Source: Mixophyes australis
Lineage: Eukaryota > Chordata > Amphibia > Anura > Limnodynastidae
Direction of reading: 5' to 3'
NCBI GenBank assembly: GCA_036250195.1
Contig: JAVHZZ010000002.1
Coordinates: forward strand, 69,058,205 to 69,122,204
Length of the DNA: 64,000 bases
A program made the translations under genes and the position numbers. Shown in pieces: positions 8,774 to 22,626 of the stretch. Below the pieces are notes generated by a model. It was not told the origin of the DNA. It ran no database searches and saw only the letters and a program-made list of their open reading frames with translations. Every line of letters starts with the position of its first letter. The stretch's first letter is position 1.

Positions 8774-10700
8774 TGTATTTATAAACCTCCCTGCCCGGTC
8801 ATTGAACTTCTGTCTTACATGAAGTGTTGCAAAGCCAACCTTATATTGCTTCAGAACTGACATTTGTTTGTTCAGTATTCATACAGATAAGTATATTTTT
8901 GTTAGATGTTTCTGTAGTCTGATTGCAGAAATCATATGTGCCAAAATAGTAAAACCACCTTCATGATGTGCAGGTGCGTCTTTACACATGTGTGTGAAAC
9001 ACACGGTCAGATGAAAACTCACATGCATTCGCATGACCCCCAAACTCTTTGGACTTATGTATCAAATTAGAAGATGGATTATTATGGTGCAAACTTTTGC
9101 TCCATTTTATCAAGCAAAAAAATGTTTTAAACAAATGTAAAGTTTTATTGCTCTCCCTCCTCAATTGCTTCAGTTTTCTTGCAAATTTCCTATTTATTGA
9201 TCTGATGTAATTAAATCTGCACTATCACCACAATAAAATAGTTTTCTAAAGGGTCCGTCTACCTTACTAAAGCCACGAGGCCTGCAGTCCTTTTCCCTGG
9301 TTCTTTGCCGGTTCTGTATAATCATCATCATCATCATCATTATATTAAGCTAATCAACTGTATATAGTCTGGAAGAAGGGGGAGTGATGAGGGTGATCTG
9401 TTGGACCAATCACAAGCTGCGATTTCCTGTGATTGGTCAATCTTCTGACATGCCCCTGGCTTTAAACTGGGCTTTAAGAGGAACAGAGGAGTCTCTCCAG
9501 CTAGGAGAAGGACCACCTTAGTAAAATCTTTTACTTGGCGAAGGTGCAGCAGTAAGTTCCAGTCACTTAATTATTGTTTCCCAATATTTAGTAATAGCAT
9601 CAACCTGCTGAAACACAGTATCATCTTTTGACCTTGCAGTTGCCAAATGCAGTGTCCTGGGATCATTTTTCTATTAATCAGATGAATGAGTTGCTTGAAA
9701 ACTGTGTTCTCATGTTCCCCAGCTGTGTTTCTACAAGGCCTTGCTCAATGCTCCCTGCAGTTTATATAACAGTGCCGCATTTTGCAGCTGGAAAGCTGCT
9801 ACACGAAGGTCCCCCCCAGGAGGGAAAACTCAACACTTGTTTAGTCATCACTGGCAAATAGCAGCCTCTTTTTATCCAGGCCTCCCAGAATACAACGTAC
9901 ACCTCTCATATAAACATGTACTATGCAAAGCGATGGGCACCAAGTTATATTTGTTCATCAAATATTATGGATGCAATTTCATTTTCAAGAACATTAAAGC
10001 GGTTCTCCACCTCTAGATTACTTTTATTTATTGGTTTTTACATATACCTTTCTGCAAGTATGACCATGCAGATTGCTTTATTTTCTGTCTGCATTGGATA
10101 CTATTATATCCAGAGAGCAGCTTTCCTATCCAGGGACAAATCAAGTGGAAATGTTAGATTCTACAAGAGTTTTTAACTCTGTACAAAGTGTTTAACTCTA
10201 ATTACTTTTACTAAACACTTAATAAGTCGGTATAGGGTATGCCATAAATAAATGTATTCCTGTGGGTCAGGGGCTTGCACAAATGCTTTGAGTACTTGTC
10301 CAGAGCTGCAAACAGCATTTTAAAAGCAGTGACTGAAGCCTTTGTGACATTGTCTGTATTAAACACATTAAGATTAATGAAGATAACGATCATACACAGA
10401 TGCAGTGACATCACCCTTATGAAGTTTTTGATGCCATTTGAGTCTTATTTATTCTAATACAACTACAAGACTAATAGTGGGATCATAATTACTGCTAAAA
10501 TTACAGCTGGTGTGCAGGGCTGGTCTAACAAATAAAAACCTCTTTGAAGGTAGACTAAAGAATTATACAGGGAAGATGAAATATAGTACAAGAGTCGTGT
10601 CATTGCTTCCTAGTGCATCGGTAGGCTGCGTTCCTATGAGTGTCAGTCTTGCTGACAGTTGCACCTAAGCTTTCCATTTCCTTGTCCATTAATTTTAATT
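8774..10700. other. Non-coding region, no gene recognised
   Basis: A short ATC microsatellite lies at about 9323-9342. ORFs here are short and lack recognisable motifs. The stretch 9360-9560 has partly inverted CTACCTTACTAAAG/CACCTTAGTAAAAT edges and could be an old short transposon, but this is weak. Confidence 0.6.
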
Positions 10701-10724
10701 GCTCCAGAAAACTCTCTCTACCAT

Positions 10725-12265
10725 ATCCCTCACCATAGTTATTTACTGATCCCTCACCATAGTTATGTACTGATCCCTTCCCGATCCCTCACCACAGCTA
10801 TGTACTGATCCCTCACCACAGTTATGTACTGATCCCTTACTGATCCCTCACCACAGTTATGTACTGATCCCTCACCACAGTTATGTACTGATCCCTTACT
10901 GATCCCTCACCACAGTTATGTACTGATCCCTCACCACAGTTATGTACTGATCCCTCACCACAGTTAGTACTGATCCCTCACCACAGTTGTGTACTGATCC
11001 CTCACCACAGTTATGTACTGATCCCTCACTACAGTTATGTACTGATCCATCACCACAGTTAGTACTGATCCCTCACCACAGTTGTGTACTGATCCCTCAC
11101 CACAGTTATGTACTGATCCCTTACTGATCCCTCACCACAGTTATGTACTGATCCCTCACCACAGTTAGGTACTGATCCCTCACCACAGTTATGTACTGAT
11201 CCCTCACCACAGTTATGTACTGATCCCTCACCACAGTTATGTACTGATCCCTTACTGATCCCTCACCACAGTTATGTACTGATCCCTCACCACAGTTATG
11301 TACTGATCCATCACCACAGTTAGTACTGATCCCTCACCACAGTTGTGTACTGATCCCTCACCACAGTTATGTACTGATCCCTCACTACAGTTATGTACTG
11401 ATCCATCACCACAGTTAGTACTGATCCCTCACCACAGTTGTGTACTGATCCCTCACCACAGTTATGTACTGATCCCTTACTGATCCCTCACCACAGTTAT
11501 GTACTGATCCCTCACCACAGTTAGGTACTGATCCCTCACCACAGTTATGTACTGATCCCTCACCACAGTTATGTACTGATCCCTCACCACAGTTATGTAC
11601 TGATTCCTCACCACAGTTATGTACTGATCCCTCACCACAGTTATGTACTGATCCCTTACCACAGTTATGTACTGATCCCTCACCACAGTTATGTACTGAT
11701 CCCTCACCACAGTTAGTACTGATCCCTCACCACAGTTATGTACTGATCCCTCACCACAGTTATGTACTGATCCCTCACCACAGTTATGTACTGATCCCTC
11801 ACCACAGTTAGGTACTGATCCCTCACCACAGTTATGTACTGATCCCTTACCACAGTTATGTACTGATCCCTCACCACAGTTAGTACTGATCCCTCACCAC
11901 AGTTATGTACTGATCCCTTACTGATCCCTCACCACAGTTAGTACTGAGCCCTCACCACAGTTATGTACTGATCCCTCACCACAGTTATGTACTGATCCCT
12001 TACTGATCCCTCACCACAGTTATGTACTGATCCCTCACCACAGCTATGTACTGATCCCTCACCACAGTTATGTACTGATCCCTCACCATAGTTATGTACT
12101 GATTCCTTCCCGATTCCTCACTACAGTTATGTACTGATCCCTTCCTGATCCCTCACCATATTTATGTACTGATCGCTTCCTGATCCCTTACCACAGTTAT
12201 TTACTGATCCCTTCCTGATCCCTCTCCGCAGTTATGTACTGATCCCTTCCTCATCCCTCACCATC
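10725..12265. repeat. 24-bp minisatellite (ACTGATCCCTCACCACAGTTATGT)-type array
   Basis: More than 60 units of about 24 bp, with shortened 21-22-bp versions and a CCCTTACTGATC insertion variant. The variant order repeats at longer range: the run around 10986-11100 recurs at 11342-11456, about 356 bp apart, so blocks of units were duplicated. Both edges are degenerate (CCTTCCTGATCC variants). The minus-strand ORF with a VRDQYITV octapeptide is a by-product of the 24-bp period. Confidence 0.93.
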
Positions 12266-14009
12266 ATTTTTTCACTTTTTAATCCCAATGGTGGAATTTG
12301 AAACGTTGACCTTTATATACAATATGTCCACTGACAGCCCAAACATCTTTAAGACAGTATGGGGTCACAGGAACAGATATATTCAATTGTTTATTGTTGC
12401 CAGAGAACACATAGCCACATACACCAGTATAAAGGTAAATTAAAGAGAAAAAAGATCCATTCATTGATAAACACATAGTTTACAAAAAAGCAGAGTATTC
12501 ATAAAAGTAGTAGCTTATGACAAACTTTCTAATAAACAATTTTATGGAATATTACAGAAGAAAAAACAAGGATCCAAATGAGAAGCCAAAGGAAAGGGAA
12601 AATTAAGAGCAGGAAAAAAAAGAAAAGAAAAAAGAAATTAGACATACTCACTTTTACATCTCAAACATCCTGTAGCTACTTATTCCAAATGAGAGATAAT
12701 TGTGTAAGAGTATTAAATAATAGAGTTTGAGCCCCATATAGATGAAATGACATAGATCTAGCTTATGTATACAATGGGAGACAATTTTTGTTTTCCCATA
12801 TAGGTGGTAGCAGTTCCAGTATTTAATAACGTAATTAAGGGAAGCTGATAACTAGGTAATCTTTCAATTTTTCTTAATTATATTTTTATGCAGTAATCCA
12901 TATGTCAATAGGTAATTTAATCTGAATTCATGAATGTCTGGTATAATTTAAAAATACATTTAATTCATCTATTAGAGTTTCTTCATTATTTTTTTTAAGT
13001 GAGTGCTCTATTACAAAAATGTAGGAATGTGAACGTTTGGAAGAATGTCTTATACAAAGGTATTTATAGAAATTATTCTTGTGAATCCCAAAGTTCAGTT
13101 GAATTTCAGCATAATCATGTAATTTACCACCCAGATATAGGTCTGATATGTGGTTAAACAATAGTGAAGAAATATGAGAAGGCAGAAAATGAAGTGTTAA
13201 GGCTTTTAAATTGTAAAGCAATCAGGGTACGGGAGGAAGCATATGTATCCCATATACAGCATTGGCTTAGTGTTTACAGCCACAATGTATTACTTAAAAC
13301 AATATTAGGAAGAGCACATTGTTCAATTCAAACTCACTTGTCAAGTGTTGCTGCTGTATGGTATGTATGGTAGGCTCTTACATCAGATGCTGCTGCAGAA
13401 CCTCAATGCTTAGACAACCGTAAGGTTGATCATTAGGTTGTAGGTAATTTGAATGAGTTTAGTACTCTCTATGCTGATTGAACGTACGAGTTGGGTATAA
13501 AAGCAGGGTTTATTGTAAAAAAAAAAGTAAAAACAAATCGCGATAGGATCATTATCTTTAAACTTTTAATACAACCTGACCAGGAGATTTCAAGAGGCAA
13601 CAGTTTGTATAGTATTTGTCCAACTTATTTTAAGAGTGGGAGGTAAGTTAGAGAAAAGAGATGCATCTAGATATTTAACGCCATCTACTTACCAGTTATA
13701 ATGATATTTGTGATTTTAACCTTGTTATGACATCTGGTGTAAATGTAAATTGGTAGCACCTTTGTTTTGATAGGGTTTAGTTTATAATATAAAATATTAC
13801 TGCAGTGTTGTAATATATCATGGAGTGCTGTGTAGGAAGTTATCATTGGCAAAAATCCATGTTTTGTATGAAATGGGGACTCCCTTCACATTGTTGTTCG
13901 AAATAATTACCTGAGCCAATGGCAATATATTACATTATATTATGTCTTACTTTATGATGCTAATATCATAATATTTATAGTAATCGGACGGAGAAATAAA
14001 TGTTCATGT
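12266..14009. other. AT-rich non-coding region, no gene recognised
   Basis: No splice-flanked exon, RNA gene or known repeat is recognised. The longest ORF (12928-13221, minus) has no motif I know and ordinary AT-rich composition. Confidence 0.5.
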
Positions 14010-14476
14010 TATGCCACACAGTAGTGCCACAGTTCAAATTATCCAACATAGCTGTACCCCCAATTCATATCTTGCCACATAATTGTCTCACAAATCATAC
14101 CACATAGATGTTTCCTCAATTCATAGTATGTCACATAGTTGTGCCCACAAATCCTATCATGCCACATAGATGTGCCCCCAATTCACAGTATGCCACATAG
14201 ATATGCTCCCAATTTATATTATGCTATATAGATATGCCCCCAATTCATAGCATGCCACATAGTTGTGTCCCCAATTTATAGCATGCCACATAGTTGTGCC
14301 CCCAATTCATAGTATGCCACATAGTTGTGCCCCCAATTTATAGCATGCCACATAGTTGTGTCCCCAATTTATAGCATGCCACATAGTTGTGTCCCCAATT
14401 TATAGCATTCCACATAGTTGTGCCCCCAATTCATAGTATGCCACATAGTTGTGCCCCCAATTTATAGTGTTACTCA
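14010..14476. repeat. 31-bp minisatellite, about 15 units
   Basis: Units of the type CCACATAGTTGTGCCCCCAA followed by TTCATAGTATG recur about every 31 bp. The first units are diverged and the last ones nearly identical. Right after it (to 14653) is a GC-richer stretch ending in GGTTGCCGACACCTG, which resembles an inverted hAT terminus, so the array may lie inside an old hAT copy. Confidence 0.88.
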
Positions 14477-14653
14477 TACTTCTCTTTGGAGTCACCACCC
14501 CTCCTCCGTTCCATAATGAAAGCTGAGAGCAGCAGCTCCGTTTCGGCCTTCATCAGCTGCTTTAGTGAGGAAGCTGCAGAGCTCAGCATGCCAGACAGAA
14601 GTGGTCGACATGCCATGTCTGGCACGCGTGCCAAGGGTTGCCGACACCTGGTC

Positions 14654-15509
14654 TAGAGAATACCTTTTACCTGAATATTATTTCTTCTGGATCTGTCTTC
14701 CGTGTCAGTAATTTAAACTTTTAAATGCTGTATTTTAGGATATCTAGTTACTGCTGAAACATTTAAAGCATTGTTGCGACTTCATGAGGTTCTCAGACTT
14801 TGGTTCAAGATGGGCTATGCGACTCTCAACTTCAGATATTTAATTGCTCAGTTCTTTTATAGAGGTTTTTATTGTAGTAGCCATATATTTTTTGTTTTTG
14901 TGGGTGACCTACTGATGCATGGATGCGTGATATCAAGGGCTTGTCCAATCAGGTTTTTGATACTATTTTTGAGAATTTCCTTAATCAGTAGCGGTCCGTT
15001 CTCATGCGAGTAAATCTTACACTGTTAGGTAGGACGTCCTTGGGTTTGATCATGTTTATGTGTACTTGCAATCAATATTTTGTGTACCGTCATTGAGAGA
15101 GAGGCCTAGCTAGCACACACTTTAAATTCCAGACATGTTATGACCTTCTGAACCTCAGCAACCTCCGGAATCTGCACAAAGCAATTAGCTGGTCACATTG
15201 TAACATTGGCACAGCTCCAGGTGAAGGTGTCAGTTATAGCAGGCTAAATGCAGGACTGAGGTATATAGCTGCCACTGGACTGGAGGATGCATGTTCTTAG
15301 CTGCAAGTCATATGTATACTTCCCAATCAGACAGTGGTGTGTGCTCTGTGCATTACAGTGGTTGTCCATTAGCGAGCTAGCGCTCTCTTTTGCAATATTT
15401 CACTTTATTTATACCTGATTGTGCTCCACTATAGCAATACCCTTTTCTCCTTTCTAATTTTTCTGCAGTTGTCCACCACATACACATCAGTCTGACACTA
15501 CACCATAGA
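14654..15509. other. Non-coding region, no gene recognised
   Basis: An 80-residue ORF at 14771-15013 is hydrophobic but has no recognisable motif, start context or splice context. I see nothing else supportable. Confidence 0.5.
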
Positions 15510-15790
15510 TGCCTACTCTCCTGGAACGTCCGGGAGACTCCCGAATCTCTGGAAATCCTCCCGGACTCCCAGGAGAGCAGGGTAACCTCCCGGATTCCCG
15601 ACAGTCTGGTAAATTAAATGGAGGGTGCAGGGCTTAGTGACGTGATTCACGCTTCATGGCAGCCCTGTCCCCTGCTGGTATAGGGCAAAATGGTGATGCA
15701 CGCATAGGGGCGGGGCTTAGTGACACAATTCTCCAAGCCCCGCCCCCACACGCCCACCTTCCCCTGTACCTCCCGGAACCTAAACTGAAA
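15510..15790. mobile_element. CCTCCCGGA-rich non-autonomous element (possible hAT-type MITE)
   Basis: Begins GATGCCTACTCTCCTGGAA and carries repeated TCCGGGAGACTCCCG-like palindromes, a GGGGCGGGGCTTAGTGAC segment and its inverted partner. Related motifs occur in the well-bounded element at 48153-48442. The exact ends are not visible here. Confidence 0.5.
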
Positions 15791-16059
15791 AAGTACGCAA
15801 GTGTGCACTACACTCTTGCTCTGACCACAACCATCACATCCCCCATTTATATAATAACAATAACATGCACTAATCCTACCGAGCACTCAATAGCAACATT
15901 TATCTCAATATTAACTTTTTACCTAGTCTTATTTGGGGGAGAAGTGCTGTGTTTGTTTTACATACAACTCCACAATAGCAGAGCACAAAGGTTAATCCCA
16001 CTACTGTATTTCCATGGAAATACACTGAGTTTTAAAGTGGGCCAATCACTTTATGTGTT

Positions 16060-16400
16060 ATGGTAAAGCCCTGCTTCATCAGAGACCGTGAGAAAGTGCT
16101 GCTTTACCATGAAACACGTAGAACTAACAGAAATCCTTTACGTCCGAAAGGAGTCACTTTGATTGCTTTTTGTTGGACTATCAAGCTGGAGGGACTTCTA
16201 ACAGTGCTTCAGCATTCGGCCATGAGAACGAGCTTCTAATTGGCGGACTTCATGTTGTATTGTGTGGTTGTCAGGGGTGAACAATTATAGCTTTTTATTT
16301 ATCAAGTGGAACCCGGTCACTTTTTAACTATTATGTATAAAATCTGACATTTAATGGTGTTTTCAGCGAGTTTTAAAATTGTTGTTTTATGAACCCTTTG
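16060..16400 (+). mobile_element. Retroelement-like block with GAAACACGT motif
   Basis: CTTCATCAGAGACC and ATGAAACACGTAG lie in an arrangement resembling, more weakly, the hammerhead-like starts at 35652-35684 and 37960-37994. The following sequence is non-coding. I infer a 5'-terminal piece of a related retroelement. Confidence 0.35.
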
Positions 16401-16633
16401 TCTGCTCAACAACAACCACCTCTGGCCTCAGTAGCTGTGGGAATGTATTTCACTTAATAGATTTGTCATTGTCACCGGAGATGCTACAGCTGATGTGTGC
16501 CTTCTGGTTTGTTGACCTTGATGAGCTCCATTCAGGAAATCACTAGCTAATCGATGACGACATATTTAAAAGTTTTGAGCATTTTTTTTTTCCGTTAGAG
16601 AACAAGTAAAAATGATTAGTGGATGTAGATTCC

Positions 16634-16812
16634 GGGTGGTAAATTTATCAAGCTGCGGGTTTGAAAAAGTGGAGATGTTGCCCATAGCAACCAATCATAT
16701 TCTAGTTGTCATTCAATTTAGTACATTCTACAAAATGACAGCTACAATCTGATTGGTTGCTATAGGCAACATCTCCACTTTTTCAAACCCGAAACTTGAT
16801 ACATTTACCCCC
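16634..16812. mobile_element. Palindromic MITE (GGGG-TATTTACTAAAC family), copy 1
   Basis: About 175 bp with long inverted arms: GTTTGAAAAAGTGGAGATGT on the left and ACATCTCCACTTTTTCAAAC on the right, with CAACCAATCA/TGATTGGTTG and inner arms. Three more copies are at 36766, 50947 and 54134. Copy 4 has a clear 3-bp target duplication. Confidence 0.85.
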
Positions 16813-19797
16813 AGTAGTTGTTTATTGCATGTGACATCCAAACTAGCTGGGTTTTTTTTACAGTGAATTGTGCTGTTATCTGTGGATGACTACTGTGGTT
16901 GGCTACCAGTAACATTTGAAAATATCTAGTGACCTTTTAGCAACATTGGTGTAATCTATTGATTCCTTCATGAATTTGCACTTAAGAAGAGGGGCTGTGG
17001 TGAATTGCAGGTGGTTTTACAGGGAACTAAGGACTTATTGTAAAGAAAACCAGTGTGCGCAGCTTTGTGATGACGCGATGCTGAAGAACCTCTTCAGTCT
17101 CCTCACTTTTGCGTTCGGAGAAGTTGATGCATATTTGCCCCGTTGAGGAACTGTCCTCCCTTCAGGACACCACCGGTCATTTTTTCCTTTCAGCATTCTC
17201 ACGTTTTCAGTGATTAATGGATACAGCTATGGACTTGGTTGTTCTTATGGACGGACACAGGCCAGATTTACCGGATATCACAGAGAAATCACAGGTGTTT
17301 TAGTTTGTGAAACATTGGTTATGGTGGATGCAGTGTAGCTACTGGAACAGAACCAGCACACAGCAGGGGAGTGTTTTGCTGTCTAAAAGCTTAATCTAAA
17401 AAACCAGGAGTAGGAGTTGTAGAACAGCAGGGCAGTGACCCTCTGCAGATTCTTTAATTACCCCCCTCCTCTGATACATGCGTGGGGACACAGCACAGAC
17501 ACGCTATTATCTGATGTAATACAGAGTACTGGGTCATTTTACTGCCAGAGATGAGGGTGATGATGAGGAAAGATCCTGCAGGACGGGGAGTATGAAGAAA
17601 ACGTGGAAAGGAAAATGTCAAGGGGAGCGAGCGGAAAATCTAGAAGTGAGACGTAGAAGGAAATAATTAAAGGAACTTATGAAAGGATGTTGTTGTCTGT
17701 TATGAGACCTGGAGTTTTGCTGCAATCAGCATGTGAAGGTGTGTATTGTGTATTTTGTCTGTTTTTAAGTAATGAGCTTAAATGAGAGTATTTGATGATC
17801 CTGTTGTTTTATTTACAGTTCTTATATATTACTTTAGTATTCTATAAACTCTATTCTACATAGATTTTATAAGTCTATATTCTCACTCAACTTGGAGCTA
17901 CACTAACCGCTCCTGTTTTCTTAAGCTCCCCACCCGAACAGAAGGTTTTTCCCTGTTACTTTAATATTGGTTCTTAATTCTATCTTTAATCACCCCCAAC
18001 TGGTTTTCCAGACTTCATGCGTACAGTTATAATAGTGACGCATTCTAAAAGATTCACGTGATATTTATTATTTCACCTATTCTCCTAATAGATCTAGAAA
18101 ACACGCACAGTTGAGGTGTCTGAAAAACCATTGAGAAAGTGCTTCCTATGTAGAAGAGGGCATGAGGGTAGCTAGTTTGGCTACATATTGGTTCTAGACC
18201 TGCCTATTGTAATCAGAGCTTTAGAACCTTATGTTACACTAGCAATCACAAGAAAAAATTAAGTGTGTTTTTTTTTAACATAAATCACTGTGACATGCTA
18301 TAAGAAGAATGTTGGCGTTTACCATTTTTCCTTGACTTGTTTCTTCACGGTACTATTAATGATTTATAATTCATCACAGTGTTATGTACTACCATGGCAA
18401 CCACAGTCACATGACTTTGGAATGCCCCTCTAAACTCAGTCTGTTCTGTGGGACATAAGAGCCTCCCTTCCTCCTTCCCTCTCTGCCTTCACCCGACATA
18501 CAGAAAGCTGTGAGCCCGTGTCTGTGTAACTGGCAGCTATATTTTGCTCCCACTTCTGGAGAGATTTTGAAAAGGAGATAAGGATTTGTAGAAAGACAGC
18601 TAAGAAACATGACTATCAGATGCATGATGAAAAGGTAATTAACTTGCTATTGAAATAAGAACAAGTAAACCTTCTATGTGGGATTGCTGCTTTAACAACC
18701 AGCTCTTAAATGTCTGTTAAGAACAGAAAGCAACGTGGATGAGCCCTTTTATCGTCTCTGTATTTTGTTTATACAAACTTTATTCTCATTTAATGAACAG
18801 ATTCTTATATTTATATAATTGCAAAAATTAAATATATGCATGAAATGCATCTTTATACAAATAATTAAATGATAATTTCACCCTAACATAATTTTCAACA
18901 AACATCCTCCCATACCAGATAACTCCTACTATTTGGAAGCTCTTCAATACCTATTTTTAAAGCTTTGACAGCCAAAACAAATTCAGATTCAAACAGTGCT
19001 GTGTATGTTTCTAACCCAGCCCCTGTATGTCAGGAGACATGGCTCTGTCCATTCAGCACCTTTGTGAGATGCTAACACAACTGATTATTATTAGTTTTAT
19101 TATTATTATTATTGTTGTTATTATAGCTATTTATATGTTATGTTGAAAGAATAATGCTTTACTACATCTAACTTCTTTTGCACTGTCAATGTATTAAGCA
19201 CATTTACTACCTGCTGTAAATTTGCTTTTCCAACTACAATTTATAGTGCAACTAAACCCAATAAAGAATTGGACACCTATTCCTGCATATGGAAGTTATG
19301 TACAGGTATTTTATATTGTGTTCCTTCAGTTGTACAGTTGAATGACTGCAAGTCACCATGACTACGGGCCACAAGTGAGTGATACTGTTCTAAATAGCGC
19401 AAACATATTACACAGCGCTTAGCAAAGATTGTTTTATATTTATCTGTTGATTTGAGCTTTCACATAAATATGGCAGTATCTAGAGAGCAAGTAATAATGC
19501 ATTTGATGAATAAATTGAACTGTTATATCTAAAGAAATGCAAGTTAATGCAGTCCATATAACCCAAATACTTATTAATATAACATTGTTGTGCTTTGTGC
19601 ATTTTAATGACATTTTTGTGAAATCCTAGAATTTTCTCATATAGGGCTAATCTTTAATATTCTTAATATTCTTAAAACCAATGATTAGCAATGCTGAGAT
19701 GAAAAATGAGAAGTCACCACCTTCTTCAGGGAGAGGGTCTACTAGAGGATCAATAGACCTGTACTCCTTTGGACAATCTTTTAGGACATCATACTAT
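16813..19797. other. Non-coding region, no gene recognised
   Basis: Contains a TTA/TTG microsatellite at about 19084-19128. No exon with convincing splice sites and no named repeat was recognised. Confidence 0.5.
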
Positions 19798-20469
19798 GGG
19801 GCATATATATGAAGCAGTGCTAGCACAGTTTCACTTTCTTTCCGTAACTCCAACGCAGGTTGGAGTGTGCTACATATTTATGAAAGGTGCATCGCAGCAG
19901 ATATCGTGGATATCTTCTGCTTTGTATTCTGCTTAGTTTTTGGGAGCAGTCACCATTCAATATTATGGTGACTGCAGCCTCTCGCAATCTAACAAGTTCT
20001 GGAAAATAGTTTTTTCCGGAAACTTGTCATGTTAATGTACGCCAGCTGAAGCTGGCCTACATTATCATAAATGAAAAATTTCAGTGCTGTCAGCTCTGCT
20101 CCGAAGAGCAGAGCTGGACAGCGCATGTGTGGAGGGATCACATGATCCCTTCCTGTCACTCACTGCTCGCTCTCTGCAACTATAGTTGCAGAGACAGAGC
20201 GGAGATGTTTGTGCGCATGTCCAGTTCTTCGAACTGCACATGCGCAATTGCAGAAAGAAGCGAAGAGGACAAAGAGGAGCTCCGGAGACAGCGCATTCCG
20301 AAGAGGCGCGATAAGTGTTTTTTTTTATCATCACTGAAACAGCAGTTTATCGGAACTGCTGTTTCTGTGTTGGGTTCTTCATAAATTTGAGAAATAGTTC
20401 AATCCTTATCAATGCGATAATGATTGAAAACTATTTTTCACTTTATACGAACATTGATAAATGTGCCCC
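19798..20469. mobile_element. Composite palindromic element, Harbinger-like, copy 1 (672 bp)
   Basis: Ends are GGGGCAT on the left and TGTGCCCC on the right, with the 3-bp duplication TAT on both sides. Inside are nested hairpins: AGCTCTGC arms around CTCCGAAGAG, GCAACTATAGTTGC, GATCACATGATC, and CGCATGTCC/ACATGCGC pairs. It matches 40544-41221 in inverse orientation. It is non-coding; Harbinger assignment rests on the 3-bp duplication and G-rich termini. Confidence 0.8.
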
Positions 20470-22280
20470 TATGTGAGCCTGCAGCTAATTCACAAGTATG
20501 GTGATGTACATGTTAAGCAACAATGTATTAGTGGATGATAAGTTCCAAAATCTATACAGTGATTTACTGTTCTTCGCAATGTGTCCTTGAGCTGACATAC
20601 TGGGTTAAAATAGGATTTAGCTACTTTGACCTCTGTTTATTCTTTCTTCTCATACACATTCCTTCCCTTCTCCATCTCTCCAGTTCCCCTCCCTCCCTCT
20701 CTCTGTCCAGCTGCTGGACTCTCACAGCACATTCTTATAATATCAGGGGACATGTCTTTCTCTTATCATAAGTGACATCCGGGAAAAAGGGGGGGGATGT
20801 GTCTATCCAAGTCCATGGGACAATATTTAGTCCCTCCTTCACTTACCCCTTCTTGTAATTCCCACCTAACTGGATGACTTTCAGGAAAAGAAGCCCTGTA
20901 TTCATAGTAAGCGGAAAATCCCTTCCTGATGCCTGCAGCCAGTTGCCATAAATATCCCTAGTTAATCAACAGCTTTATAGGCACATGCTACAGTCCAGAG
21001 CATGAAAAACACATAATTCACTGGGAGCGGGCGGATGAAATTGCACTTTCTGCGCAGTCTGTCATATTGGGGTTTCTGGCTAATGTATTTTAGTTGCTTA
21101 AAAATCTGCCTGCCATATTTTGTAAGTGCAGCTAAAGTTTTACTTTCTACTTATGGAGACTGAGGCATACTAATCTAAATAATAATTTATAGAGGTAAAA
21201 TGTTTACATTTCATTTCTAAGCAGAGATGTCCCATGCACTTTGATGCAAGGTGCTTAGGGGGTCAGATAGATGTTAGGCAATTCAGAATGATGTGTTTTT
21301 CTTCTGTACCGCGTTGTACATCCTATGCTGGCACACCACGCCATGGGAACCAAGTTTCCCCATGATACACAATAGCCATTTATCTCTTGAAATTCAATGT
21401 TTTAAAATACTCCTCTATTATCACACTAAACTTAAGACTGATAATCAGGAAGGTCATATAAAGTTGAAACATTTGACACCGATGAACTGCGGTCTAGGTG
21501 CATGAAAGCACTTAATACTGCACCATAAAGCAAGATTTTGTTTTTCAGGTTGAGATATTTAAATGATCTTCTCGTGTTGACTTTTGGTTGCCAATCCCAA
21601 TTTAGTGGGTGGCTGCAGAGCTCAGAGATGGAGCAGTGGCTCTCATACTTTTCACCATCCAGGAACACTATTAATAAGAATCACATACATAAAATCTATC
21701 AAGGTATTAGACATATTAAAACGTGATCTGAAGACCGCGATGATGACCATGAGATATGAGTAAGGCAATATGAGTAGTATTTTAAAAGAAAAAGTGAAAA
21801 TAATTAAGGGTGACATCTGATTGTGATGGTAGGCATTTAAAGTGACATTTGCCAAAATGCTCATTCCTATCTGGGTAACAGCAATACAAATATCTTCCTC
21901 AATGACCTTTACTGCGTCATTATTCACTCAGTGGTTCCTATTGGTTCAGCCCATGATAATGCTGTCTTCAAATCACTACTCACTGACTAACAAGTTAAGC
22001 GGCACCTGTTGCCTTCAATGTGAACAGGCACAGGTGCAGCTTAACTTGTTAGACAGTGAGCAGTCTATATTATTATATATGTGTATATAGATCCCAGTAC
22101 TTCTTTTTAGTAAATTCCATTTACATGTGTAGCACTATTTTGATATCCAAGCGCACATTACGTGGCCACAAGTTGCTTGTAATAACAGCATGTGGAGATA
22201 ATGGTACATTAAAGGTTACTCCAGTCATTAAGAACATAACCTCATAAAACTTATTTTTGGATTTGATTTTGTTTGGAACT
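20470..22280. other. Non-coding region, no gene recognised
   Basis: Short ORFs only. A pair of inverted segments near 21975-22065 (TCACTGACTAACAAGTTAAG with CTTAACTTGTTAGACAGTGA) marks a small palindromic element of about 90 bp. Confidence 0.5.
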
Positions 22281-22464
22281 ACAGTAGTTTATACTTCTGC
22301 TTCACAGCGATGGGGTCATGAGTTAGATTACCGGCAATGGCCTTATCTGTGTGGAGTTTGTATGTTCTCCCCGTGTTTCAGTGGGTTTCCTCCTATGCTC
22401 CAAAAGCATACTAGTAGATTAATTGGCTGCTAACAAAAAGTACCCTAGTCTCTTTGTGTGTGTT

Positions 22465-22512
<48 letters not shown>

Positions 22513-22626
22513 TGTGAGGGTGTTAGGGAATTTAGACTGTAAGCTCCAATGGGGGGAATATGTGAATGACAAATATTCTTTACAGCGTTGCAGAATTGAT
22601 GGCACTATATAAATGATGATGATGAT
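22281..22626 (+). mobile_element. tRNA-derived SINE (DANA/V-SINE type), copy 1, diverged
   Basis: The core matches the copy at 42553: TGTGTGGAGTTTGTATGTTC, TTAGACTGTAAGCTCCAATG and the tail CTATATAAATGATGATGATG. The tRNA-like head is eroded. A TG microsatellite (about 22464-22511) grew from the GTGTGTGTG segment of the SINE. Confidence 0.85.

Noticed and set aside
11477..11710. ORF of VRDQYITV octapeptides
   Set aside because: By-product of the 24-bp minisatellite; broken by every shortened unit.
14771..15013. 80-residue hydrophobic ORF, possible small membrane protein
   Set aside because: No start context, signal-peptide layout, homology or splice signal; expected by chance at this AT content.
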